Positions 48,056-60,350 of a DNA stretch of 64,000 bases are shown piece by piece. Positions within the stretch are counted from its first letter, which is position 1; each line of letters starts with the position of its first letter. The stretch is from assembly GCF_033807575.1 (NCBI RefSeq), contig NC_084730.1, forward strand, positions 1,223,986-1,287,985, read 5' to 3'. Under the pieces are notes generated by a model, which was not told the origin of the DNA, did no database searches, and saw nothing but the letters and a program-made list of their open reading frames with translations. The DNA is from Cydia pomonella. Taxonomy: Eukaryota; Arthropoda; Insecta; Lepidoptera; Tortricidae. A program made the position numbers and the translations under genes.

Positions 48056-50204
48056 TTTGTTTTACTAAAGTACAATGCAGTAAAGTACGATATATCATAT
48101 CTATGTAATAAGAAGTATCGGACGAAAAAGAATGTCTTGGCTTAGAAATCTGCACCAGAGCTGATGTGTCAAGGGTTGAAATAGATTCCCAAACTGTCAT
48201 AACATACGACACTCGTAGAAGAAGACTATCAATATTTAAGCTATGCTGTAGGTAATATTTCGGCTGGGTCTTTGTGGCAATGATAAACAAAGCTCTTTGT
48301 TACGAAATGACTAATGAATTGCTTATCACTTACAGCATACCACCGTCCATCTCACATAAACAATCGCTAGGTCGCTATATTGCGATAATGACTTTTGTAT
48401 ACAGTAGATTTAGTGATGACCAATGCGTTTTAAGTATCGATGGGAAAATGTCGATATAAAATGTCGATTATTTTATGGTAGATTTTAACAAAATGATATA
48501 CATATTTACGCATTTACACCGTAATAACTAGTGGTAGCGATGTATAAGCAGACACATATGCGCCTGGCACACTGCATCCGATTTGCACGTCGCTCCAACG
48601 TGCGAGTGGGATGTCGCTATTATACGCGCATAGCGTTGTGTCGCTCAAACTTCGAGAGCGACGTGCGAAATGAATGCAGTGTGCCATGCACTATACAGTC
48701 GTGGGTTCTAAGGAACTATTAAAAGACTATCAATAAGTAAGCCATACTACTATTCAGAAACATACACAGTTTGTTTTGACAGTTATATTTGACAGTCTTG
48801 TCAATATGGTGTCTGGTATGTAAGTGTTTTAGTTCCATCTTATATAATATCTGCTCTTTATTGTGTGCTATGGTGGTTACTATCTGGGCGGGCACAACAC
48901 GACGTTTAAAGTTTATCTTTTTTTTTATAATTTACATCTTGTATATTTATATCGAACATCATTTCCTCACTAACTCTATGTCAAGGTTAATTTGTTTACT
49001 GTGTTCTATTTAATTTATAGTTCAGGTCACGGTTAAAAGTAACATATAACAAAGTAATTCCTACATTTTAGAATATTAACCAAAAAAAAGTGTTCAATAA
49101 AAGTAGGTTATTTATGAGTTGTGATTTTTTTTGTGAAAATGACAGTGTAAATAATGGTCGTATATTTTTGTCAAAAAAAATCAGACATATATTTGTTCAA
49201 TTTAAACCAATATTATGTCAAATGTCATACAAAGATTCCTGAAATCGATGTTATTTTAGAGATAATTTTCTGAAAATAACAATGAAAATAATAGTCACAT
49301 CTTTTAGTCTAAAAAATCGGACAAATATTTGTTCAAATGACACCAATATTAAAATATTACAAAATATATTATTAGTTATTGAATAATGCCGTATAAATAA
49401 ATCGTAGCAAACATAAATAAAAACATTTAATCATTTTTACGATTGCTAAAATACACTCAAAAATTCACGTTTACTTAAATAAATTTCCAAAAATGTTCCT
49501 GTTAAATTTTATCGATAGTAACACAAATAAAACCCACGTCTCATCCCCATTTTAATTGTAATATTACTAACTACAACACCGGGATAAAAACGTGACCAGA
49601 CACGTGTGCAGGACTGTTGCTACCGTGAATATCGGTTACGTAGTTATCGATATCGATTTACTTGTAACTGGTATCGGTCTATACTAGTGGTTAAAGCATT
49701 TACGATATAGAATAAAGGAACGTAAAGTGAATGCATAATTACTAATCATTATTAATAGTATTTATAGCGCTAAGGAGATATGGAGCTGTCTGTAAACCCC
49801 ATTGCATATTATATTGTCATTTCGCTGTTAAACATAAAGTTTGGTGAACCTAATATAAGGTACATTTATGTACCATCCTTTATTGGAAAATAAATTAAAT
49901 CAAAAACTTATAGAGGTATAATACATATATGTAATATGTAAACGCGAACTTTGAAGGTACCACCTTGAAAATTATCAATTCTGCAAATGTTGTAGAACAT
50001 GTATTGTAGAGGCAGATTAAGTTTTTTTTTAAAATTCAACTCCTAAGTGAAAATGTGGTAGATGGCTAAATACTTCTTTACAGACTAAGACGTGAACGGA
50101 GGCTTGTCTTAAAAAGAACCCATGCCCATAATATTTTCCACTACATACTTTCACATGTTAGTTTACTTCTTTCTTAGTCAAAAAGTAACTGAGAGGATAG
50201 TTTT
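48056..50204. other. AT-rich stretch without a gene; one small MITE
   Basis: At 48560-48692 a MITE-like palindrome has TGGCACACTGCATCCGATTT on the left and GCGAAATGAATGCAGTGTGCC on the right. Elsewhere small frames are AT-rich and unconvincing. The part 49020-49620 is very AT-rich. Confidence 0.5.
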
Positions 50205-50208
50205 TTTT

Positions 50209-50560
50209 AAATACTACGTCGGTGGCAAACAAGCATACAGCCCGCCTCGTGGTAAGCAGTCTCCGTAGCCTATGGACGCCTGACACTCCAGAGAAGTTAC
50301 ATGCGCGTTGCCGACCCTAACGCTCCGCACCCTCGTTAAGCTCTCGCAACCTTACTCACCGGCAGGAACACAACACTATTAGTAGGCTCTAGTGTCATTT
50401 AGCTGCGGTTTTCTGAAAGGTGGAGATACTTCCCAGTTGGGCTCTGCTCTAGATCTGGAATGACATCCGCTGTGCTGTGCGCTTCCTCAAAAACCGAGAT
50501 GACATTCACAATGCCCATACCTCTCTTTTGGACGTAGTTTAAGGACATACCCAGGTCCAC
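50209..50560 (+). repeat. Family E repeat, near full-length
   Basis: It runs from ACTACGTCGGTGGCAAACAA through ACTCACCGGCAGGAACACAA and TGGGCTCTGCTCTAGATCTG to GGACATACCCAGGTCC. It is preceded by a T run, like other copies. Confidence 0.8.
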
Positions 50561-50950
50561 GGGTAAAAACAATCGTTACTTTATACGTAACTCAGTCAGT
50601 GTCAAACGTGTCCTTTTTGTGGCCGAGTGACATAGTCTACGTTTTAACCGATTTCCAAACGATCTATATGAAAAAAAAACTCGTTACTTTTCAACTTTCT
50701 ACTTGAATTTTATCGATAATCGATATATTTGGTCCATCCCTAATCGATATCTTAGCAGACAGACGGTCTCCTGGAATTTGCCGCGCTCTCTATTCGTGGG
50801 TGACACAGTCAGATGGGTCACAGGTTCAATTCTGAACAAGCAATTTGTTAGGTCAGTCAGGTTAAGCAATTAGCTTCTTTCACTATCTATCTGAAATTAC
50901 TAGATTTAAATCAGTAAGTAAATCAATCTAGACAATCAGTAAGATCTTTG

Positions 50951-51850
50951 ACGACCGGTTTGGCCTAGTGGGTAGTGACCCTGCCTATGAAGCCGATGGT
51001 CCCGGGTTCAAATCCTGGTAAGGGCATTTATTCGTGTGATGAGCATGGATATTTGTTCCTGAGTCATGGGTGTTTTCTATGTATTTAGACATAGACATAG
51101 ACATAGACATAGAATATTTTTATTTAACACCACATTGAAACATGTTTACAGGCAATACTACAAAACATTACAAGCCTTAAAATGAAACTTAATTAGGCAC
51201 AAATTTATGTTTACATGTAGATATAAAAAACTTTTAAAATTATGATGCTAAAAAGGAGCGAACCTCAGCATGTGTTGCAGCAGGCTTACCTACTACAACG
51301 CTGGTTTTCAGGCCGACCCTTCGTACAATACGAATTTACTTGCTGCTTGTCGGAAACTGTATGGCTAAGACTGTTTGTGTAAAAAATAATATAGGTATGC
51401 AAATATATGTTTATGTTTATGGATATATTTATAAGATTATACTGTATGATACTTTGACATATGTGATAGTAGGTTTAATTTTTAGGCTAAATAAATACGT
51501 TGGGTAATAAAGTATATATTGAGGAGATAAATAACATGAATGTAATAATTTTACTATAAGTAAGTACCGAGATTAACAAAGTTGAACGGCGCATAAGAAC
51601 GATTTCGACCACTACAGATACGACGGTTTTACTCTAGTACCAGGAGGTAGCTTGCTTTGAAATTCTAGAAGTTGTTGTTTGAGTTTTAATTTAAAAGTAC
51701 TAATTATATAAGTATTTATAAATTTAAGTATTTATAAATATTTATATATTTGTCTAAGTAAGTCAACACAAGCCTTGTTGAGCTTACTGTGGGACTTAGT
51801 CAATTTGTGTAATAATGTCCTATAATATTTATTTATATTTATATTTATAA
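50951..51850 (+). mobile_element. SINE family A split by a LINE-tail insertion
   Basis: The head and first body part are 50951-51089 (GGTTTGGCCTAGTGGGTAGT, CCCGGGTTCAAATCCTGG). The 3' part resumes at about 51705 and ends with CAATTTGTGTAATAATGTCC and a TTTATTTA tail. The about 615 bp in between start with (AGACAT)n, which fits the tail of a minus-strand LINE. Confidence 0.8.
51090..51700 (-). repeat. Probable LINE 3' end with (ATGTCT)n tail
   Basis: Four AGACAT units at 51088-51112 lead into ATTTTTATTTAACACCACAT and a region with AGCGAACCTCAGCATGTGTT. No coding frame is left. The assignment rests on the tail and on the clean break it makes in the SINE. Confidence 0.5.
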
Positions 51851-51975
51851 AAAAATATTATTTATTTATAAGTAAGAATGACACGAGGTGGTTGGTCTGT
51901 GAATCCCACCAAAAACATTTTCATGTAAAATGTTGCCAAGACGAGTACATATGTTTCGTCCTGTCAAAAGCTTAT

Positions 51976-52170
51976 CTGTACCCCTAGTGTAATTTTAGTC
52001 GATAGCGAAACGTGACGTACGCGTTTGCGTTAAGTCTCATTTTGTATGGGTTTTTGAACAGCGCGCCAAGCGGGACGTTTTGGAAAGTCAAAAATCTCAT
52101 ACAAAATGACACTTAACGCAAACGCGTACGTCATGTTTCGCTGTCGAAAATATTTACACTAGGGGTACAG
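51976..52170. mobile_element. 195-bp palindromic MITE, copy 2
   Basis: The same length and ends (CTGTACCCCTAGTGTAA) as 6730-6924, in the opposite orientation, with only a few differences. Confidence 0.88.
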
Positions 52171-52447
52171 ATCTCATGTAGAGCTAAGCTTCTCACTTAC
52201 TTACGCTTCTAACTTTCTATCGCTTCATGTATCTTTTCTAAACATCTTTATAATGTAGGAATATACCGCCTGGTTTCCGCTAGCCATCCTGCAGTTCAGA
52301 ATAATTCGACTGGACTGTTATCTGGTATGGAAAAAAAAATTACGAACCGCTTCGAGAAAAGGTAGGTTATGCTCGTGCGCTTCGCTTGACTAGACTTAGC
52401 GGGGGCACTAACATTTGGAAGCGTGTTCGTATGTTTAATTTTTTTTT

Positions 52448-52655
52448 TTATACTACGTTGGTGGCAAACAAGCATACGGCCCGCCTGATGGTAAGCAGTC
52501 TCCGTAGCCTATGTACGCCTGCAACTCTAGAGGAGTTACATGCGCGTTGCCGACCCTAAACCCGACCCCCCCTCGTTGAGCTCTGGCAACCTTACTCACC
52601 GGCAGAACACTATGAGTAGGGTCTAGTGTTATTTGGTTGCTGTTTTCTGTAATTT
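52448..52655 (+). repeat. Family E repeat, 5' two-thirds
   Basis: A T run (52439-52449), then ACTACGTTGGTGGCAAACAA and GTAGGGTCTAGTGTTATTTG. It stops after TGCTGTTTTCTGTAA. Confidence 0.8.
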
Positions 52656-53040
52656 AAATTACTGAACAGGGCGAGGGCGTCAAATAAGATGAAAACTCCT
52701 GATCTTAAAGATCCCCGTTTTGATTGAGGTGCGAATTGTATCTTTGTGTAATAAATAGAAAAATACTTAAATTAAAAAAAATAGCATTTTAAAAAACCTA
52801 TTTATGGATTCTCATGAACATTAAGGTTAGACTTTTATTTTAAAAAAATCTAGCAGTAACATACAACAAGATATGTACATTGTTATAGGTAGGTAACTTA
52901 TATATCAGTTCAAGTTATACTAAGGCGTGCAAGATAACAGTGTCGAAACGTAAAAGATATGAGGTGACGTAATTCAAACAAAAGACGGTTTCGGTGATGT
53001 CACAACGTTATCAGGGTTTCATTGTTTATTTGGTTCATGG
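52656..53040. other. No gene recognised
   Basis: AT-rich sequence, no matched repeat. Confidence 0.35.
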
Positions 53041-53089
53041 TAGGTAGTGGAATGTATTATTTTTTTCTAATATTATGTCGTTAGATATA

Positions 53090-53245
53090 TCACGACGACC
53101 GTGGTTTACCTCTTTAAAGAGAAACGCATGGGGCACCACGAGCAGGCCTCCAACCCCTTCCTACCTGGGGAGCATACACCTGCCGCGGGTGTGGACGTGG
53201 GATCCTTCCTCACATAGGGCTATACAGATAGATAGATAGATAATC
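53090..53245 (+). pseudogene. LINE C-terminal fragment (53115-53220)
   Basis: GAGCATACACCTGCCGCGGG and following reads YTCRGCGRGILPHIGLYR, the CxxC...H-type end seen in some LINE proteins of insects. (GATA)n at 53225-53243 belongs to a separate minus-strand LINE tail that begins there. Confidence 0.6.
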
Positions 53246-53606
53246 CGTTTATTTGTTTTCCACAATACACACAGGAAATACAATTAATAAAATGACAAAA
53301 AAAAACAGATAATACAAAATTATACGAGAGAAATACACATTTATAAAAAATAGAAGTAGAAAGAGAAAAAAAAATACATTTAAATAATACTGTTCTATAC
53401 ATATAGGAAATGTTGTGTGCGTCGCAGCAAAACAAAAGGGTTCTGGCTCAGTATTACGCTTCACCCTATGGGAGAGGCACTGATATTCTGCCAGGACCAG
53501 ATCACGTCAACCAAGATACAGTGTAAAATATGCAATATTCAAAGCTAGTACTTACCTAAATACCTTGTTTATAAAACTAGTGACATAATTATCTATACAG
53601 CAAGGC

Positions 53607-53755
53607 TAGGAACCGGTTTCTTCCGGACTTTTATAAGAACGCAAACGTTTTAAGAACTTTATTGTAACCTAAAAAAAACCGGTTTTTTTCGACGAGCGAC
53701 GCAACCGCCGGTCGCCTGGAGGTGTGCCACGTAAACATAGTCACCGACATAGGTA
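53607..53755. repeat. Partial copy of the AACCGGTT-rich element
   Basis: It shares AACGTTTTAAGAACTTTATT and GTGTGCCACGT with 30888-31232. Only the left half is present. Confidence 0.7.
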
Positions 53756-53789
53756 TAAATATTATAATAGTGATTTTTTTTTTTATAGC

Positions 53790-53945
53790 CTATCTTGTGT
53801 CCCACTGCTGGGCAAAGGCCTCCCCTTTTTTCCGCCACTCATCACGGTTTGAAGTATGTTCCCGCCAGTCTCTGCAAAAAGCGTCGAGGTCATCCCGCCA
53901 TCTCTTTTTTGGTCTGCCTCTGCCCCGGCTAACCTGCGGTATCCA
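53790..53945 (-). pseudogene. LINE C-terminal fragment
   Basis: Minus-strand frame reads IPQVSRGRGRPKKRWRDDLD, then AFCRDWREHTSNRDEWRKKG and EAFAQQWDTR before a stop. This G-R-P-x-x-R-W-x-D-D block is a typical end of RTE-type LINE proteins. A related plus-strand end is at 61485-61625. Confidence 0.85.
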
Positions 53946-54200
53946 TTCAGATTCAGATTCAGATGTTTTATTGATAAAGGGCAAATTTTACAAGTCAATA
54001 AATAAATGTACATATCTATGCTTAAATAATTTTACATGTCAGGTACCAGTTAATTATTATTACAAATTCATATTAATTACATTATCACATTTAAATTTAT
54101 AATTAATTACTTGTTATTCGGTAGCCAATTTGGCCCACCGATCCGGGTAATAGTGATATAATCAAGTTTTTCAATCTCGTACCTCACTTAGGCAACTCAG
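53946..54200 (-). repeat. Second LINE 3' end, (ATTCAG)n tail
   Basis: ATTCAGATTCAGATTCAG at 53945-53962 leads into GATGTTTTATTGATAAAGGG on the plus strand, the complement of a LINE 3' untranslated end. Two different LINE remnants therefore abut here. Confidence 0.6.
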
Positions 54201-54980
54201 CCACTCAGCCACTTTCCCGAATGAAGGTTGAGGGAGGCGATGGCTGAGATACACGTCATACTCGTGAACGGGTGCTGTTTGTGGAGACCGGTCTGTTTAA
54301 GCTTACACGGGGTACAGGTTATGTTAAAGTATGTAACTTTACTTTTGAGTGACATTAACGTGAGACACTTCATTCGGTTCTTGTCTGTTTTAATTTTTTT
54401 GTCTTTTAATTATTTATATAAGAATTCAAGCCTTGGCGACCCTCTACATCTCTAAGGATAATTTAATATATATTTTTATATTTTATCTCTGACACTTAGA
54501 GACTTATACATCTCTAAAGAATTTTAGTATTTTATGGTTTTATTTTTTTATCATAGTTTTTTTTGTGTAATTTGACATTTAGAGACAGTATACATCTCTA
54601 ATAAAGTATTTATTATTTCATAGATTCGATATTTGTAATTGTTTTTTTTTTTTTAATTTATTGTTTGTAAAAATGGACATGTAAAAGTGCCCCTGTGGCC
54701 TATTTGCTGAATAAATGTTTGATATTTGATATTTGATATCAGCAAGCTTCGTTGCCTAATCACGGTACTCGACTGAAAAGCTCTCTATTATATCACGATT
54801 GTATAAAATACTATTTCACAATTTAAATGTGTTTTGTAACATATCATTACTCATTTTACCGGAATAACGATAACGAGGCAGCATTTTTATGTTATCGCTT
54901 AATTTCCTCTAAATATGCAACGGAAAAAAACCATATGAAACCGCGTTTCACACACTAGAGAAACGTCAACCGCCGCGTAT
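54201..54980. other. No gene; LINE tail at 54670-54740
   Basis: GGACATGTAAAAGTGCCCCT and GAATAAATGTTTGATATTTG repeated as (TTTGATA)n is a plus-strand LINE 3' end. Three TACATCTCTAA repeats occur near 54443, 54508 and 54589. Confidence 0.5.
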
Positions 54981-55068
54981 TGCCTTTCCGACGTATTGGT
55001 ATGATGGAAAGGGACAAACGATGATCAGCGGCATCGTAACTTTAGTACACGTTTATGAATAAGGGGGT
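54981..55068. repeat. MITE arm ending CGTTTATGAATAAGGGGG
   Basis: The reverse complement of the segment nested at 18970-19065, including GGAAAGGGACAAACGATG and CGGCATCGTAACTTTAGTA. Confidence 0.75.
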
Positions 55069-55154
55069 AAATGATTGTATATGATTTATAAAAGTGTTTT
55101 TCATTAAAAAGACAAATCAAAATCGCTTACCTTATTATAGACGTCATATTTTCG

Positions 55155-55310
55155 CGACCGGTCTGGCCTAGTGGGCAGTGACCCTGCCTATGAAGCCGAT
55201 AGTCCCGGGTTCGAATCCCGGTAAGGGCATTTATTTTTTGTGATGAACACAGATATTTGTTCCTGAGTCATGGGTACTTTCTATGTATAATGTATTTATG
55301 TACAGGGTGA
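55155..55310 (+). mobile_element. SINE family A, 3'-truncated
   Basis: The head has GGTCTGGCCTAGTGGGCAGT and CCCGGGTTCGAATCCCGG, the best preserved B box in the window. It stops at TTTCTATGTATAATGTATTT. Confidence 0.88.
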
Positions 55311-55617
55311 CCTTAGCCATTGGACAAACCCTGAAATCCCACGTAGGGTTACTTCTCAGGAATGCTTGGACGTTAATATTTTTTTAATTAGAATAAAAGA
55401 TAAAAAAAAAAAAAATCGAACAATATATTTGCAATAATCGACAACAAAAAGAAACACACTGTGTTAATCTTTGGCAGTATTTTTGACAATTTGTTCGAAA
55501 ATTGATAATGATGACATTTTTCAAAAGTCAGATGCTTATTAGTGTCATAAATAAAAAAGGTCGAAGAAGGTTCCATACTATTCTTTGAGGATATTACCTT
55601 AGGAGCTACAGCATACA

Positions 55618-55824
55618 GGGAGCGTGCATGAACTGTAGGAGGCAGCACAGGAGCTGTCAAATTTTTGGCGCGAAGCGCAAATGTGAGGTTTATTGTTCCG
55701 ATGTAGCCCACAAGATGGCAGAACATACTATGCACAAGAAAACACGTGACGTGTAAATGTACATGTTTATGGTTCCGATTCAGACCACAAGATGGCAGAC
55801 CCTCCAACGCGTACGGTCCCTACA
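55618..55824 (+). repeat. Interspersed repeat, ~205 bp, copy 2
   Basis: The same unit as 1949-2155. The open frame on the minus strand extends through it by chance. Confidence 0.8.
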
Positions 55825-56795
55825 GGCTCCTCCAAAGTAAAAAAATGGTAATTTGTTAATTTCTTCAAGACGGCTACACCAGTTATTATCATACTTTGTA
55901 CACTGGTTCTAAATATCCTAATGCATATGTACATTTCGGCTTTGTCCAATGGCTAGGGACACACTGCATATTGTCGCCTAGTACCCATATAGTACTAGCT
56001 TTGCTTAGTTTGGGGCTCGATCTGTGTAAAATGTCCCATTTGTTTATTTACTTTCACCTCCACCTTCCACCAGTCAAATGCCAAATCAGTTAACATGCTT
56101 TAATATATTGCCATTTCTATTCAATGCTATTTTACATTGCTAAGTTCAGTCTTTTTTTCACGACAAATCGGGTTAGATCGCCTGTTACGGCGTCAAATGA
56201 CGTCATCGAGATTTCCATTTTACGGAGTTTTAGGGCTAGCTAAAAATACGCATCACGAATCATCGCAAAATGACTCAGTTCCGTTTATTAGTTGGTACAC
56301 TACTTGATTGATTAAGTCCGCAGCAAGCTCTGTTCTCCATACAAACGTAGTTACGCTCTCATTTTAACACGACTAGCTAGATTGCTCTGAAACTTTGTAC
56401 TTGCAATAGGATAAGGTATATTAGGCTGTAGTTTATGTAGCTTCAGATATCATAGTTCAAAAAATACAGCGATTTTAACATTTTTTATTCAAAACTTGTT
56501 TTTGCTCTGTTTAATTTGTTTTATAAGCTGGAGTTATAACTCCATACGTCCGTATACGTAGGTCACTAGATAAGTTTTTTTTCTATCATAAGTATTATAC
56601 TGATTTAAAAAAATCTATTTTCGAGAAAAACACATGACAAGATTGTTTACTATTTTTTTAATGCCAATATGAACTATAGTTAGTGGATTCAAATTTCAAA
56701 TACAAGATGTATTACTATGCAGATATTTCTCTGCATATAACTGTACAATAAAAATATTTAATAATAACAGCAGCACGAGGTTTTCCGAACATGTG
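55825..56795. other. No gene; SINE family D 3' end at 55975-56045
   Basis: The SINE part reads GTCGCCTAGTACCCATATAG and GCTTTGCTTAGTTTGGGGCT. The remaining sequence is AT-rich without coding signal. Confidence 0.5.
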
Positions 56796-57228
56796 GGTGG
56801 AAGGTCGTTAGATTATGATCTACTAGGAATACGAGTAGATGAAGTGCAATTGATAGAGGACTATACTCATTATAATATTAGTAATTTATGACTGTATACT
56901 TGTATTTTTTTTACATTTTAATTTTTTTTTTCATAAGTAAAGGGTCTAGCAGGCTAAGCGAACTAGAGGTGCCCCCAACGACGGATTTGGTCATTCTTTC
57001 AGGTGGTTGTTGGTGGAAGGTCGTTAGATTATGATATACTAGGAATACGAGTAGATGAAGTGCAATTGATAGAAGCCTATACTCATTATAATATTAGTAA
57101 TTTATGACTGTATACTTGTATATTTTTTACATTTTAATATTTTTTTTTTCATAAGTAAAGGGTCTAGCAGGCTAAGCGAACTAGAGGTGCCCCCAACGAC
57201 GGATTTGGTCATTCTTTCAGGTGGTGTA
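56796..57228 (+). repeat. ~215-bp tandem duplication
   Basis: The unit from GGTGGAAGGTCGTTAGATTA to GGTCATTCTTTCAGGTGG appears twice (about 56799-57006 and 57012-57224), with a few changes (for example GATCTACTAG against GATATACTAG). Confidence 0.9.
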
Positions 57229-57668
57229 CTGGCAAGTCCTAAGAACACTCTATGCTTAATATCAGTCCTCGATCTTCTTTTGTTCTCGAGTTATTCAGGA
57301 TAATGTAAAATAATCAGCGTATCATTGAAAGTGGCATATTTTGTAGACTGTCCAAGTTAAAATGTTTTTTTTACACAATGAAGTATAAGTACATGACGTG
57401 GGTTAAAAATGTGTATTTTGTAGCCTATTTTATTATTATCAAATATAATTTTGTTTCGTTAATCTAACTTGAACAGTCTACAAAATATGCCACTTTCAAT
57501 GATACGCTGGTTATTTTACATTATCCTGAATAACTCGAAAACAAAAGAAGATCGAGGACTGATATTAAGCATAGAGTGTTCTCAGGACTTGCCAGTACAC
57601 CACCTGAAAGAATGACCAAATCCGTCGTTGGGGGCACCTCTAGTTCGCTTAGCCTGCTAGACCCTTTA
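57154..57668. mobile_element. Foldback element with ~205-bp arms
   Basis: The left arm starts AAAGGGTCTAGCAGGCTAAG and the right arm ends with its complement. Both arms contain GGCAAGTCCT or its complement, TTCAGGATAATGTAAAATAA, and GTATCATTGAAAGTGGCATA. A loop of about 100 bp separates them. The left 80 bp are shared with the tandem duplication. Confidence 0.88.
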
Positions 57669-57699
57669 TTTCAAACCATCTGCACTAACAGCGAAACCT

Positions 57700-58172
57700 T
57701 ACGTGCTACATTTCATTTAATTTCAATGGTGCATCCCTGAGCTTAAATTAAGTAACTTTCTCAAAGACACCGGTATTCTAATTGACTCCATTTCGGAGAT
57801 AATCAATAATTTATTTTTATCTTATAAGGCCCTCACAAGCGTATACACTTGCCTTAGGGCCTGTTTACATATTGATTAGTGTTTAGTAAGAGTGTGTACA
57901 TTTGGTACTAAACGTAAGTACTATCTCGGACGATTGGTGTTCGAAATGACATTGATATGATATGTCATAGTTTTCAATTGTTTGGCTAATTTAATTGTAA
58001 TGCCTGTGTTACAACAACGCTATATGCAATATTTAATTACTTTTATGAAAAAAATAAAATAAAATAATAACACTTTTTTTTTTGAAAAGTAACTATACCC
58101 TTTAGTTTCCTTAAACGTACTTACTTATACCCCGAAGTTAACGGAATTCAATAAAAACACGGTGTATACTTA
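57700..58172. mobile_element. Second copy of the 23455-24740 inverted-repeat family
   Basis: In reverse orientation relative to 23455-24740: GCATCCCTGAGCTTAAATTA, CTCCATTTCGGAGATAAT, GCCTGTTTACATATTGATTA, and the end AATAAAAACACGGTGTA. It lacks the nested family H unit, so it shows the empty site. Confidence 0.75.
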
Positions 58173-58401
58173 CATGGAAAGGTACCCAACTGTCCGGTTC
58201 CGCTTTGATTTATATTTATATATGTTATAGAGTAGTCTAAAATAACGGACACGTATTTTTTTTAGCTGCCCAAACTCAACCTATTGTGATGCAAACAAAG
58301 TGATGCTCAAGCAACTTGCTAGGTAATGACTAGTTTGAGTATATGTTTGAGAGCAGGAAAAAATAATGAGCACGTGTTTTATCATATCAGCTAAAACTAT
58401 T

Positions 58402-58637
58402 TTTACAGTACATATGGGGCTACTTTATAGCACTAGTGCGAGAAGTAGCATATTACGTTACTGTGTCGAACATTTAAAGGGCCATATGTACTGTAAAACG
58501 TTGTACGATACATGTGCGAATAGGTAATTCGCAACTCGTGTCGATTTAAAACACTCCCTTCGGTCGTGTTTTAATTTATCGCCACTTGTTTCGAATTTCC
58601 TATTTTTCGCACTTGTATCGTAATGTACTATTTTCCT
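58402..58637. repeat. ~235-bp repeat, copy 2
   Basis: The reverse complement of 33538-33772 with only a few mismatches (for example CACTTGTTTCG against CGAAACGAGTG). Confidence 0.85.
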
Positions 58638-58694
58638 AAACATAAATGCTGTATTTCCGAACCGATACGACCTTCAAACCGCTAAGAAAAGAGC

Positions 58695-58805
58695 GTCACA
58701 TCTTAAATCCGGCTTCGCACTTACAACCTCTGGTGTTGCAGGTGTCCATGGGCGGCGGTAATCGCTTACCATCAGGTGATCCGTCTGCTCGTTTGCCTCC
58801 TCTAT
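58695..58805 (-). repeat. Family F repeat fragment
   Basis: The minus strand reads AGGCAAACGAGCAGACGGAT and CACCTGATGGTAAGCGATTA. A diverged plus-strand relative is at 60228-60350. Confidence 0.7.
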
Positions 58806-59283
58806 CATAAAAAAATCGTATATACGAATGCGAATATTTGTGTCATGCCTATAGGAAATTGTCAAAAGTCATACTTATTTACTAGACAATGCTAACATAT
58901 ACCTGTTTCCGGTATCCATTGTTGTATGTATGGCACAATAGTTTCACTACGTCACTTTAAATTACTCTGCAATTACGTAGGACAAATAAAGCCCGTGTTC
59001 AAGTCCATAAACCGCACTGGGAATGCGTGTTCAGTATTTGTCAATGACACTTTCTATTTTATTTTGTAGTAAGTACTTTTACTTTTATTTGAAATTTGTC
59101 GATATGCGATTATATGTATGTATGTGGGTGAATAAACTTTTTGTGGTCTTTTGCAAGAATTGCCCTTAATCATTATTAGTTCCACTTTTGTAAGTTTTAA
59201 CATGGTCCAAATGAAACAAGATTTTTAGTATACTTATATACCAGATCCGGCAGACATAAAAATACGTCAAATTTTTATTAAAA
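58806..59283. other. No gene recognised
   Basis: No coding signal; a (TATG)n short run at 59113-59124. Confidence 0.35.
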
Positions 59284-59432
59284 AAAAGCGGCCAAGTGCG
59301 AGTCGGACTCGCCCATGAAGGGTTCCGTACCATTTATGACGTATTAAAAAAAACTACTTACTAGATCTCGTTCGAACCAATTTTCGGTGGACGTTTGCAT
59401 GGTAATGTATATCATATATATTTTTTAGATTC
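59284..59432 (+). mobile_element. Helitron-like repeat (family H), 5' end
   Basis: It starts AAAAGCGGCCAAGTGCGAGT and follows the family to TGGTAATGTATATCATATAT, then stops. Confidence 0.75.
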
Positions 59433-59854
59433 GTCTAATATTCAGTCCCCAAACAAAAAGTAACTGGTGGTTTTATTTGCATTCTATGAATTGATATTTC
59501 AAGTGATCTTAGAAAAGGGTAGAGCGAAAAGCAATTTGGCAAGAGTTTATCTAGTAACAGAATCATTAGTTTTAAGACCCACAATTTTACTCAGACCCCA
59601 TTCTAATTTGGTACACACATTTAAAATGCACAACACAACACAACACTAACACAACAGCAACGCGCCGCGGACGCGCTTTCACTAAATATTATGAATAATA
59701 ACATTGTGTACGCTTTAGTTCTGAAAATACTTAATATAGGGAATAATAGCTTTTCGAAAGTAACGAAATAACGGTAATTTATCTATGAAATTCCATTTCG
59801 GGAGAAAACGGTTTCCACTAACTAAAACTTAACAAATCACTTTGATTTTGAAGT
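59433..59854. other. No gene recognised
   Basis: A 60-codon open frame at 59467 has no recognisable domain. A CAACACAACAC run lies near 59632-59645. Confidence 0.35.
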
Positions 59855-60170
59855 CGATACTACATCGGTGGCAAACAAGCATACGGCCCGCCTGATGGTT
59901 AGCAGTCTCCGTAGCCTATGTACGACTGCAATTCCAAAGGAGTTACATGCGCGTTGCCGACCCTAACAACCCGCACGCTTTGAGCTCTGGCAACCTTACT
60001 CACCAGCAGGAACACAACACTATGAGTAGGGTCTAGTGTTATTTGGCTGCGGTTTTCTGTAAGGTGGAGGTACTTCCCCAGTTGGGCTCTGCTCTAGATC
60101 TGGAATGACATCCGCTGCGCTGTGCCCTACCACACAAAGCGAGATGACATTCACCAGTGCCCTTAATAAG
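59855..60170 (+). repeat. Family E repeat, long copy
   Basis: It contains the family blocks in order: TACATCGGTGGCAAACAAGC, CATGCGCGTTGCCGACCCTA, GAGTAGGGTCTAGTGTTATT, GGAATGACATCCGCTGCGCT. Confidence 0.8.
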
Positions 60171-60227
60171 TGTGTATGTTGTCGCCTGGTCCCTACCCAT
60201 AAAAACCAAGCTTAATTTTTTTTTTAT

Positions 60228-60350
60228 GTAATAGGCTGCAAACGAGCAGACGAGCCGCCTGATGGGAAGCAGTCATCGTCGCCCATGGACATAAGCAACA
60301 TCGGAGGAGCCACTTACGCGATGCCAACCTTTGAGAACCCTAAAAACCTG
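60228..60350 (+). repeat. Family F repeat
   Basis: GCTGCAAACGAGCAGACGAG, CGCCTGATGGGAAGCAGTCA and ACGCGATGCCAACCTTTGAG; related to 58695-58805. Confidence 0.7.

Noticed and set aside
55157..55230. tRNA gene with a perfect B box
   Set aside because: The same head occurs in many family A SINEs with a common 3' body, so it is not a separate tRNA gene.
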